Assembly (NCBI GenBank): GCA_035718085.1
Contig: DASTHS010000135.1
Location: forward strand, 1-13,860
Direction: 5' to 3'
Source: DASTHS01 sp035718085
Lineage (GTDB): Bacteria; Actinomycetota; Acidimicrobiia; Acidimicrobiales; Palsa-688
DNA: 13,860 bases
In this document: positions 8,019-13,860 of the stretch, piece by piece
How the letters are laid out: each line of letters opens with the position of its first letter
Numbering within the stretch: the stretch's first letter is position 1
Notes under the pieces: generated by a model
Database searches by the model: none
The model's input: the letters and a program-made list of their open reading frames with translations, nothing else
Told to the model about the DNA's origin: nothing
Made by a program: the position numbers and the translations under genes

Positions 8019-9775
8019 TGGACGAACCGCTCGCCGCCGGGGGCCTGCGAGGGGTGCACCAGCACCTCGTCGTTGGAGGCGCCCGCCGGCACCATCGGGA
8101 AGACCTTCTCGCGGGCGTCGGTGCGGAAGTCGATGACCACCGGCCGGTCGTCGACGGCGTTGGCCTTGTCGATGGCCGGCTGCACCTCCTCCGGGTGCTC
8201 GACGCGGATGCCGACGCAGCCCATGGCCTCGGCCCAGCGCACGAAGTCGGGGAGGTCGGGGCTGAGGTAGACCTCGGAGTAGCGCTCCTCGTAGAACATC
8301 TCCTGCCACTGGCGGACCATGCCCAGGTAGGCGTTGTTGAGGATGGCCACCTTGACCGGGATGCGCTCGGCCGACGCGGTGACCAGCTCCTGGGCCGTCA
8401 TCTGGAAGCAGCCGTCGCCGTCGACGGCCCACACGGTGCGGTCGGGCCGCCCCACCTTGGCCCCGATGGCGGCGGGCACGGCGAAGCCCATGGTGCCGAG
8501 GCCGCCGGAGTTGACCCAGGTGTAGGGCTGGTTGAACCGCCAGTACTGGCTGGCCCACATCTGGTGCTGGCCGACGCCGCTCACCAGGATCGTCTCGTCG
8601 GTGGCGGCGTCGCGCAGCGCCTGCATGACCGCCTGGGGCTTGAGGGCGTCGCCTTCGACGTGGGGGTCGTAGTGCAGCGGGAAGCGCTCCTGCCAGCCCG
8701 AGATGGTCGCCCGCCAGGGGGTGCGGTCGGGCCGGTCGCCCCCGTCGTCTGCGGCGTCGCGCAGGGCACGCAGGGCTTCGCCGATCGCCGCGGTCACGAG
8801 GCGCACGTCGCCGACGATCGGCACGTCGGGCCGACGGATCTTGCCGAGCTCGGCGGGGTCGATGTCGACGTGCACCACCTTGGCGCCGGGGGCGAAGTCA
8901 CCCACCCGGCCGGTGACCCGGTCGTCGAAGCGGGTGCCGAGGGCGATCAGCAGGTCGGCCTGCTGCAGGGCCATGATCGCCGTGTAGTTGCCGTGCATGC
9001 CGGGCATGCCCAGGCACAGGGGGTGGTCGTCGGGGAAGACGCCCCGGGCCATCAGCGTGGTGACCACCGGGATGCCCTCCGACTCGGCGAGGGCCCGCAG
9101 CTCGTCGGCGGCGCGCGACTTGAGCAGGCCGCCGCCGGCGTAGATGACCGGCCGCTCGGCGGCGGCGATGAGGCGGGCCGCCTCCTTGATCTGGCGGGGG
9201 TGGCCCTTGGTGGTCGGCTTGTAGCCGGGGAGGCTGGCCGCCAGCTCGGCGTCGGTGGGCCACCACCAGTCGATCTCGGCCTGCAGCACGTCTTTCGGCA
9301 CGTCGACCAGCACCGGGCCGGGCCGGCCGGTGGTGGCCAGGTGGAACGCCTGGCGGATGATCAGCGGCAGCTCGGCGGGATCCATCACCAGCTCGTTGTG
9401 CTTGGTGACCGACCGGGTGATGCCGACGGTGTCGCACTCCTGGAAGGCGTCGGTGCCGATCATCGGCCGGCCCACCTGCCCGGTGATGGCGACCATCGGC
9501 ACCGAGTCCATGTAGGCGTCGCACAGCGGCGTGACCAGGTTGGTCGCCGCCGGGCCGCTGGTGACCATGGCGACGCCGGGCCGGCCGGTCACGTGGGCGT
9601 AGCCCTCGGCCATGTGGCCGGCGCCCTGCTCGTGGCGGACCAGCACGTGGCGGATCGACGAGTCGAGGATCGGGTCGTATGCCGGCAGGATGCAGCCGCC
9701 GGGCAGCCCGAAGACCACCTCGACCGACTCCATCTCGAGGCTCTTGATGAGGGCCTGGGCCCCGGTCAGCTTCAT
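8015..9775 (-). CDS. ilvB: Acetolactate synthase large (catalytic) subunit
   Basis: Thiamine-diphosphate enzyme that condenses two pyruvates to acetolactate, or pyruvate with 2-oxobutyrate to acetohydroxybutyrate, committing carbon to Val/Leu/Ile. 586 residues. Pyrimidine-binding domain with catalytic Glu49 in RHEQGAGHMAEGYA; central domain with the GTRFDDRVTG segment (280-289) typical of biosynthetic, FAD-containing acetolactate synthases; C-terminal ThDP domain with the GDGCFQM motif (453-459) ending in LNN (479-481), and the QWQEMFYEERYS segment typical of biosynthetic enzymes. The ATG at 9775 has a clear GGAG ribosome site about 7-8 nt upstream. It is the first structural gene of the run ilvB-ilvN-ilvC-permease-ATPase and is preceded by a Leu/Val leader ORF and terminator, so transcription is probably controlled by attenuation. 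Confidence 0.97.
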   Translation of the reverse strand: MKLTGAQALIKSLEMESVEVVFGLPGGCILPAYDPILDSSIRHVLVRHEQGAGHMAEGYAHVTGRPGVAMVTSGPAATNLVTPLCDAYMDSVPMVAITGQVGRPMIGTDAFQECDTVGITRSVTKHNELVMDPAELPLIIRQAFHLATTGRPGPVLVDVPKDVLQAEIDWWWPTDAELAASLPGYKPTTKGHPRQIKEAARLIAAAERPVIYAGGGLLKSRAADELRALAESEGIPVVTTLMARGVFPDDHPLCLGMPGMHGNYTAIMALQQADLLIALGTRFDDRVTGRVGDFAPGAKVVHVDIDPAELGKIRRPDVPIVGDVRLVTAAIGEALRALRDAADDGGDRPDRTPWRATISGWQERFPLHYDPHVEGDALKPQAVMQALRDAATDETILVSGVGQHQMWASQYWRFNQPYTWVNSGGLGTMGFAVPAAIGAKVGRPDRTVWAVDGDGCFQMTAQELVTASAERIPVKVAILNNAYLGMVRQWQEMFYEERYSEVYLSPDLPDFVRWAEAMGCVGIRVEHPEEVQPAIDKANAVDDRPVVIDFRTDAREKVFPMVPAGASNDEVLVHPSQAPGGERFVQ

Positions 9776-9829
9776 GTCGTCTCCTGCAGCGACGGTGGGC
9801 GGGTGGTGGGTGGTGAGGGGTGGGCGGGC

Positions 9830-9861
9830 AAAAAAGAACGACCCCCCGGTCGGGAGGTCGT
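9830..9861 (-). terminator. Intrinsic terminator (attenuator) upstream of ilvB
   Basis: On the minus strand the left arm ACGACCTCCC (9861-9852) pairs with GGGGGGTCGT (9847-9838): 10 base pairs with one U-G, tetraloop GACC, followed by TCTTTTTT (9837-9830). This is a canonical Rho-independent terminator, conspicuous in such GC-rich DNA. It lies 30 nt after the leader ORF stop and about 54 nt before the ilvB ATG, so it would block entry into ilvBNC unless prevented from forming. Confidence 0.88.
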
Positions 9862-9865
9862 CGGT

Positions 9866-9889
9866 GCACGGCGCGGGGGCGGGCCGTGC
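9866..9889 (-). promoter_or_regulatory. Hairpin directly after the ilvB leader ORF stop
   Basis: GCACGGC (9889-9883) pairs with GCCGTGC (9872-9866), 7 base pairs with a 10-nt C-rich loop. It begins one nucleotide after the leader stop codon and ends 4 nt before the terminator, the position of a pause or switching hairpin in attenuators. A ribosome finishing the leader ORF would cover its left arm, one stalled on the Leu/Val codons would not. The loop C-run (9879-9875) is complementary to the G-run of the terminator's 3' arm. Confidence 0.6.
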
Positions 9890-9890
9890 G

Positions 9891-9938
9891 TCAGGTGAGG
9901 AGTACGAGCGCGGGCACGAGGGTGCGGGCGCCGGTCAC
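9891..9938 (-). CDS. ilvB leader peptide (Leu/Val-rich attenuation ORF)
   Basis: A 16-codon ORF, GTG to TGA, encoding MTGARTLVPALVLLT: four Leu codons (all CTC) and two Val codons (GTG, GTA) within the last nine residues, no Ile. It lies 115 nt upstream of ilvB on the same strand and is followed by a hairpin and an intrinsic terminator. Ribosome stalling at Leu/Val codons when charged tRNA is scarce is the established way such leaders control branched-chain operons, including ilvBNC in Corynebacterium. GTA is a rare Val codon in DNA of this composition and may sharpen the stall. A second in-frame GTG (eighth codon) would still retain the ALVLL part. Start support: AAGGA 8 nt upstream reads as a ribosome site, unless it is the promoter -10 box. 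Confidence 0.82.
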   Translation of the reverse strand: MTGARTLVPALVLLT

Positions 9939-9945
9939 GCCGGCG

Positions 9946-9974
9946 ATCCTTCCACAGCCCACCGGCAGCGTCAA
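9946..9974 (-). promoter_or_regulatory. Promoter of the ilvB leader and operon
   Basis: TTGACG (9974-9969) matches five of six -35 consensus bases; exactly 17 nt later comes AAGGAT (9951-9946), a partial -10 match. Seven nucleotides separate the -10 box from the leader GTG at 9938, so transcription would start on or next to the leader start codon, giving a leaderless leader ORF. The same AAGGA could instead be a Shine-Dalgarno site; the two readings exclude each other. Confidence 0.55.
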
Positions 9975-10032
9975 TGCACTCCCCGGGCGGACCCCGACGT
10001 CCCCACGATGCCACGCGCCGGAATGCTTTCGC

Positions 10033-10048
10033 CGATATATCGTTGACT
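10033..10048 (+). promoter_or_regulatory. Palindrome CGATATATCG with promoter-like elements, possible PadR operator
   Basis: CGATATATCG (10033-10042) is a perfect 10-bp palindrome and the most AT-rich spot in the ilvB/padR gap. It overlaps TATCGT (10038-10043), which fits the actinobacterial TANNNT -10 form for the padR direction, and adjoins TTGACT (10043-10048), which lacks a fitting -10 downstream. Location 58 nt before the padR start suggests autoregulation by PadR; whether it also affects ilvB, whose promoter lies about 60 bp away on the other strand, is open. Confidence 0.45.
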
Positions 10049-10099
10049 GTCATCGACGGACGGAGACGCCGACCGCCACCCGAGACCCCGGAGGCCACC

Positions 10100-10783
10100 A
10101 TGCATCCCCATCACCACCACGACCATCCCTTCGCCGGCCGCTCCCGGGCCGGCGGTCCCTTCGCCCGTTCGGCGGGTCGAGGCCGCTTCGCCGGCCCCGG
10201 CGGGCCCGGCGGCCTTGGCGGCCATGGCGGCCATGGCGGCCCCTTCGGTCCGGGCTTCGGGCCGGGCGGCCCGTTCGGGCACGGCGGCCCCTTGGGCCGC
10301 GGCCGCCGCGGCCGGCGCGGCGACGTGCGGGCCGCCGTGCTGGCGCTGCTCGCCGAACGGCCCATGCACGGCTACGAGATGCTCAGCGAGCTGGAGGCAC
10401 GCACCGACGGCGTCTGGCGCCCCAGCCCCGGGTCGATGTACCCGGCGTTGGCCTGGTTGGAAGACCAGGGCCTCGTCCGGGCCGTCGAGTCCGACGGCCG
10501 CAAGCGCTACGAGCTGACCGACAGCGGCCGCGCCGAGCAGGAGGCCCGCACCGGGCCGTCGCCGTGGGACGCCGTGCGCGCCGACGCGGACGAGGGTGCC
10601 GCCACGTTGTGGCGCACCTTCAAGCAGGTGGCCGTCGCCGTCGGTCAGGTCGCCGAGGCGGGCACGGCCGAGCAGCGGGCCACCGCCGGCCGGCTCCTCG
10701 GCGAGCTGCGCCGGCAGCTGTACCTGCTGCTGGCCGAGCAGCCCGAGGCGGGCGCACCCACCGACGGCCCGACGACCGCATAG
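10100..10783 (+). CDS. PadR family transcriptional regulator with His/Gly-rich N-terminus
   Basis: 227 residues from the ATG at 10100, which has a strong GGAGG site 5 nt upstream; a longer frame from 9974 would run through the regulatory region and lacks such a site. Residues 1-73 are disordered, rich in Gly, Pro, Phe and His (HPHHHHDHPF at 2-11, then GGHGGHGG and GPFG-type repeats) ending in a basic Arg/Gly patch (67-73). The PadR winged helix follows at about 76-143, with the conserved MHGYEM, SPGSMYPAL and KRYELT elements; the rest is a helical dimerisation tail (about 165-213). PadR proteins are usually ligand- or stress-responsive repressors of neighbouring genes, often transporters. It is divergent from the ilvB run and convergent with ilvD. 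The ligand is unknown; the His cluster could bind metal. Confidence 0.92.
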   Translation: MHPHHHHDHPFAGRSRAGGPFARSAGRGRFAGPGGPGGLGGHGGHGGPFGPGFGPGGPFGHGGPLGRGRRGRRGDVRAAVLALLAERPMHGYEMLSELEARTDGVWRPSPGSMYPALAWLEDQGLVRAVESDGRKRYELTDSGRAEQEARTGPSPWDAVRADADEGAATLWRTFKQVAVAVGQVAEAGTAEQRATAGRLLGELRRQLYLLLAEQPEAGAPTDGPTTA

Positions 10784-10825
10784 CCGGTCGGGTCACGACG
10801 CTTCGGGTGGCCCCGGCGCGGGCGC

Positions 10826-12508
10826 TCAGAAGTTGGTGACGGCCCCCCGCTCCGCGCCGCTCACCAACTTGGCGAACTTGGCGAGCACCCCGGACCGGTA
10901 GCGCGGCTCGGGCAGCTTCCAGTCGGCCCGCCGCCGGTCGAGCTCGACGTCGTCGACGTGGAGGTCGACCCGGCGGGCCGGCACGTCGATGGTGATGCGG
11001 TCGCCGTCGGCGACCAGGGCGATGGGGCCGCCGTCGACCGCCTCGGGGGCGACGTGGCCGATGCAGAAGCCACGGGTGCCGCCGGAGAAGCGGCCGTCGG
11101 TGAGCAGCGCGCAGTCGGCCGCCCGACCGGCGCCGCGCATCGCACCGGTCACGGCCAGCATCTCGCGCATGCCGGGGCCCCCCTTGGGCCCCTCGTAACG
11201 GATCACCAGCACCGTGCCCGGTTCGATGGTGCCGGAGAGGATCGCCTCCATGGCCCCGTCCTCGCCGTCGAAGACCCGGGCGGTGCCCTCGAAGTGGTCG
11301 ACGTCGATGCCGGCCACCTTCACCACCGCGCCGTTGGGGGCCAACGAGCCGGTGAGGATGGCGGTGCCGCCGTCGGCGTGGATCGGCGTGGCCAGCGGCC
11401 GCACCACGTCGCCGTCGGGGCCGGGCGGGTCGAGGGCGTCGAGGTTCTCGGCCAGGGTGCGGCCGGTGACGGTCATGCAGTCGCCGTGGAGCAGGCCGGC
11501 CTCGAGCAGCTCCCGCATCACCACCGGCACGCCGCCGACCCGGTCGAGGTCGACCATGTGCCAGCGGCCGCCGGGCTTCATGTCGGCGACGTGCGGCGTG
11601 CGCCGCCCGACCCGGTCGAAGTCGTCGAGGCTCAGGTCGACCTCGGCCTCGTGGGCGATGGCCAGCAGGTGCAGCACGGCGTTGGTCGACCCGCCGAGGG
11701 CCATGCTCACGGCGATGGCGTTCTCGAACGCCTCCTTGGTGAGGATCTGGCGGGGCCGGATGCCGGCTTCGACCAGGCGCATCACCGCCCGCCCCGACTC
11801 GTAGGCCAGGTCGTCGCGGCGGCGGTCGACCGCCGGGGCCGATGCGCTGCCGGGCAGGGCCATGCCGAGCGCCTCGGAGATCGAGGCCATGGTGTTGGCG
11901 GTGAACATGCCGGCGCAGCTGCCCTCGGTCGGGCAGGCGTTGCGCTCGATGAGCGCCAGCTCGTCGGCGGTGAGGGCACCGGCCGCGTGGGCGCCGACGG
12001 CCTCGAACACCGAGGTGATGTCGAGCGCTTCGCCCTTCGCGCCCCGCCCGGGCAGGATCGAGCCGCCGTAGAGGAACACCGACGGCAGGTTCAGGCGGGC
12101 GGCGGCCATCAGCATGCCGGGCAGCGACTTGTCGCACCCGGCGAAGGTCACCACCCCGTCGAAGCGCTCGGCGTGCACCACCGTCTCGACCGAGTCGGCG
12201 ATGACCTCCCGGCTGACCAGGGAAGCCCGCATGCCCTCGTGGCCCATCGAGATGCCGTCGGACACGGCGATGGTGACGAACTCGAAGGGGAAGCCGCCGG
12301 CGTCGCGCACGCCCACCTTGGCCCGCTTGGCCAGCCGGTCGAGCGGCACGTTGCAGGGCGTGACCTCGTTCCACGACGACGCCACGCCGATCTGCGGCTT
12401 GGTGAAGTCGGCGTCGGTCATGCCGACGGCGCGGAGCATGGCGCGCGCCGGCGCCCGCTCGAAGCCTTCGGTGACGTCGCGGCTGCGGAGGCGGGGGTCG
12501 TCTGCCAT
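10826..12508 (-). CDS. ilvD: Dihydroxy-acid dehydratase
   Basis: Third common step of Val/Ile synthesis: dehydration of dihydroxyisovalerate or dihydroxymethylvalerate to the keto acid, using an Fe-S cluster and Mg. 560 residues, the usual length of the IlvD/Edd family. Cluster Cys52 (TPCN), Cys125 (AGCDKS) and Cys198 (GSCAGM) are all present, as are Asp84 and Lys127 for Mg and the DGRFSGGTRG segment with the probable catalytic Ser475. The ATG at 12508 is chosen because it gives the normal N-terminus (DVTEGFERAPARAMLRAVG); the frame is open upstream only as shadow of the helicase gene. It is separated from ilvBNC by padR and has its own promoter signal. It ends 42 nt from the convergent padR; no convincing terminator is seen between them. 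Confidence 0.97.
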   Translation of the reverse strand: MADDPRLRSRDVTEGFERAPARAMLRAVGMTDADFTKPQIGVASSWNEVTPCNVPLDRLAKRAKVGVRDAGGFPFEFVTIAVSDGISMGHEGMRASLVSREVIADSVETVVHAERFDGVVTFAGCDKSLPGMLMAAARLNLPSVFLYGGSILPGRGAKGEALDITSVFEAVGAHAAGALTADELALIERNACPTEGSCAGMFTANTMASISEALGMALPGSASAPAVDRRRDDLAYESGRAVMRLVEAGIRPRQILTKEAFENAIAVSMALGGSTNAVLHLLAIAHEAEVDLSLDDFDRVGRRTPHVADMKPGGRWHMVDLDRVGGVPVVMRELLEAGLLHGDCMTVTGRTLAENLDALDPPGPDGDVVRPLATPIHADGGTAILTGSLAPNGAVVKVAGIDVDHFEGTARVFDGEDGAMEAILSGTIEPGTVLVIRYEGPKGGPGMREMLAVTGAMRGAGRAADCALLTDGRFSGGTRGFCIGHVAPEAVDGGPIALVADGDRITIDVPARRVDLHVDDVELDRRRADWKLPEPRYRSGVLAKFAKLVSGAERGAVTNF

Positions 12509-12515
12509 GGGCCGA

Positions 12516-12521
12516 ATCGTA
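12516..12521 (-). promoter_or_regulatory. Candidate -10 box for a leaderless ilvD transcript
   Basis: TACGAT on the minus strand fits the actinobacterial -10 form TANNNT and is followed by exactly 7 nt and then the ilvD ATG, so transcription would begin at the A of the start codon. No purine-rich ribosome site precedes the ATG, consistent with a leaderless message. No good -35 box lies 17 nt upstream. Confidence 0.55.
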
Positions 12522-12558
12522 GGGGCACCGCCGACCGGGCCGGCTCCCCCGTGGCTGG

Positions 12559-13860
12559 TCAGCCGGAGCGGCGCCGGCCGCGCGACCCGCCGGGGGCGGT
12601 GCGCGAGCTGGCGGAGGGGCCCCCGCTGCGCCGGCCACCGGCACCGCCGCCCCGCCGCCCGTCGGCCGCCCTGGGGGCCCGCCACGCGGGCGGCCCCCCT
12701 GCCCGGCTGCGACCGGCGGCAGCGCCGCCCTGGCCACGCCCGGTGGAGGCCCGGCCCGCCCACGGGGCCGCGGCGGCGCCGCCTTCGGGTCGGCGGCCGG
12801 CCGCGAAGCGCGCCGGCGGGCGCGTCGGGCGCGGCAGGGCGCCCATGTCGGGCTGGGTGAGCCCTTGGGGCAGCCCGGCGGCACGCTGCAGCGCCTTGGC
12901 CGCCTTGGCCTGCTCGTGGGCCACGAGGCTGACGACGACCCCGTCGGCACCGGCGCGGCCCGTGCGCCCGGAGCGGTGCAGGTAGTCCTTCGGGTCGGCG
13001 GGCAGGTCGTAGTGCACGACGCAGCCGACGTCGTCGACGTGGATGCCCCGCGCTGCCACGTCGGTCGCGACCAACGCCGCCACCGCACCGGCGGTGAAGG
13101 CCTCGAGGGCCCGCTCGCGCTGCACCTGGCTCCGGTCGCCGTGGATGGCAGCGGCCGGCACGCCCAGCTCCGCCAGCCGCGCCGTCAGCCGCTCGGCGCC
13201 GAGCCGGGTCCGGCAGAACACGATGGCGGGGTGGTGCGTGCGCACCAGCTCGGCGGTCAGGGCCAGGCGCTGGTCGCGGCCGGCCTGCCACCAGAGGTGG
13301 GTGACCGCGGCACCGTCGGCGGGGTCGGCGACGACCTCGTGGCGCACCGGGCTGCGCTGGTAGCGACGCACGAGCACGTCGACGTCGCCGTCGAGGGTGG
13401 CCGAGAACAGCAGGGTCTGGCGATCCGGGCGGGTGGCGTCGAGGATGCGGCGCACGGCGGGGAGGAACCCCATGTCGGCCATGCGGTCGGCCTCGTCGAC
13501 CACGGCGAGGCGCACATCGTCGAGGTGGAGGTCGCGCCGCTCCACCATGTCCTCGATGCGGCCGGGGCAGCCGACCACGATCTGCACGCCGCGGCGCAGG
13601 GCGCCGCGCTGGGGGGCGTAGTTGGCGCCGCCGTAGACCGCCAGGGTGCGCAGCCCGGCCGCCTTGGCGAGCGGGGCGATGGTGCGCTCCACCTGCACCG
13701 CCAGCTCCCGGGTCGGCACCAGGATGAGCGCCTCGGGCCGCCCCGACCCGACGCCGCGCCGCTCGGCGCGACGGCTGGCCGACGACGGCGGGCGGGCGGC
13801 CATCACCGCGGGGATGGCGAAGGCGATGGTCTTGCCCGACCCGGTGGGCGCCCGGCCGCT
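12559..13860 (-). CDS. DEAD-box ATP-dependent RNA helicase (N-terminus beyond window)
   Basis: 433 residues are visible; the gene enters from the right edge just before motif I, so the Q-motif and start codon are outside. Order of motifs: Walker A PTGSGKT (Lys codon 13833-13831), PTRELAVQ (Ia), CPGR (Ib, usually TPGR), VDEAD (DEAD codons 13497-13486), SAT in LLFSATL, then the second RecA domain with IVFCRTR (IV), ALVATDVAARGIHV (V) and HRSGRTGRAG (VI). The last 115 or so residues form a low-complexity basic tail rich in Arg, Gly, Ala and Pro, typical of RNA-binding tails of bacterial RhlE/CsdA-like helicases that remodel rRNA or mRNA. It lies 50 nt upstream of ilvD in the same direction, but ilvD seems to have its own promoter. 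Which subfamily it belongs to cannot be fixed from the part seen. Confidence 0.93.
   Translation of the reverse strand, partial: SGRAPTGSGKTIAFAIPAVMAARPPSSASRRAERRGVGSGRPEALILVPTRELAVQVERTIAPLAKAAGLRTLAVYGGANYAPQRGALRRGVQIVVGCPGRIEDMVERRDLHLDDVRLAVVDEADRMADMGFLPAVRRILDATRPDRQTLLFSATLDGDVDVLVRRYQRSPVRHEVVADPADGAAVTHLWWQAGRDQRLALTAELVRTHHPAIVFCRTRLGAERLTARLAELGVPAAAIHGDRSQVQRERALEAFTAGAVAALVATDVAARGIHVDDVGCVVHYDLPADPKDYLHRSGRTGRAGADGVVVSLVAHEQAKAAKALQRAAGLPQGLTQPDMGALPRPTRPPARFAAGRRPEGGAAAAPWAGRASTGRGQGGAAAGRSRAGGPPAWRAPRAADGRRGGGAGGRRSGGPSASSRTAPGGSRGRRRSG

Noticed and set aside
8054..9898. 614-residue plus-strand frame opposite ilvB
   Set aside because: His/Gly/Val/Asp-rich composition typical of the complement of a GC-rich gene, no domain, and fully covered by the well-supported ilvB.
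9974..10099. Longer N-terminus for the PadR protein (start at 9974)
   Set aside because: It would run through the palindrome and promoter region and lacks a ribosome site, while the ATG at 10100 has GGAGG at ideal spacing.
10209..10245. Tandem GGCGGCCAT units as a regulatory or mobile repeat
   Set aside because: They are in frame and simply encode the Gly/His repeats of the PadR head.
10784..10825. Search for a terminator between convergent padR and ilvD
   Set aside because: The 42-nt gap shows no stem of convincing length and no U-tract on either strand.
12540..12566. Possible terminator hairpin after the helicase (CCGGCT/AGCCGG)
   Set aside because: Only 6 bp with a 15-nt loop, overlaps the stop codon and has no U-tract; common by chance in such GC-rich DNA.
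10958..12985. 675-residue plus-strand frame opposite ilvD and the helicase
   Set aside because: Antisense shadow with skewed composition crossing two real genes; no recognisable motif.

Overview
The window is very GC-rich DNA with dense, tightly packed genes, GTG/TTG starts and long meaningless antisense frames, as expected of a high-GC actinobacterium. SerC is clearly of the mycobacterial type, and the paired secreted proteins plus the general layout make an Acidimicrobiia-like member of Actinomycetota my best guess; the lineage is inference. Almost everything is core amino acid metabolism, and there is no sign of phage, IS, CRISPR, tRNA or rRNA.

Layout. 3-1483 (+): two overlapping genes for exported proteins of unknown function (a probable lipoprotein and a PKD-like protein). 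1484-1695: non-coding, with a low-complexity tract and a 15-bp inverted repeat between convergent genes. 1696-2892 (-): a class I aspartate-type aminotransferase, divergent by 19 nt from serC (2912-4036, +). 4033-9775 (-): one tightly spaced run read right to left, ilvB, ilvN, ilvC, then an ABC-2-like membrane protein and its ATPase; its last stop overlaps the serC stop. 9776-10099: the ilvB leader and the shared upstream region with padR. 10100-10783 (+): a PadR regulator with a long His/Gly-rich N-terminus. 10826-12508 (-): ilvD. 12559 to the window end (-): a DEAD-box RNA helicase that continues past the right edge.

Function. IlvB/IlvN, IlvC and IlvD are the first three steps of valine/isoleucine (and, through ketoisovalerate, leucine) synthesis; AspC-type and SerC aminotransferases supply aspartate-family amino acids and serine. 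The most informative non-coding element is upstream of ilvB: a 15-residue leader ORF (MTGARTLVPALVLLT) rich in Leu and Val codons, followed by an intrinsic terminator with a U-tract before the ilvB ribosome binding site. This is a textbook amino-acid attenuator arrangement. Its promoter appears to place the transcription start on the leader GTG itself, so the leader ORF may be leaderless. ilvD shows the same -10-plus-7-nt arrangement in front of its ATG. The unusual feature at operon level is the ABC-type export pair attached directly behind ilvC, which would put a transporter of unknown substrate under branched-chain amino acid control.
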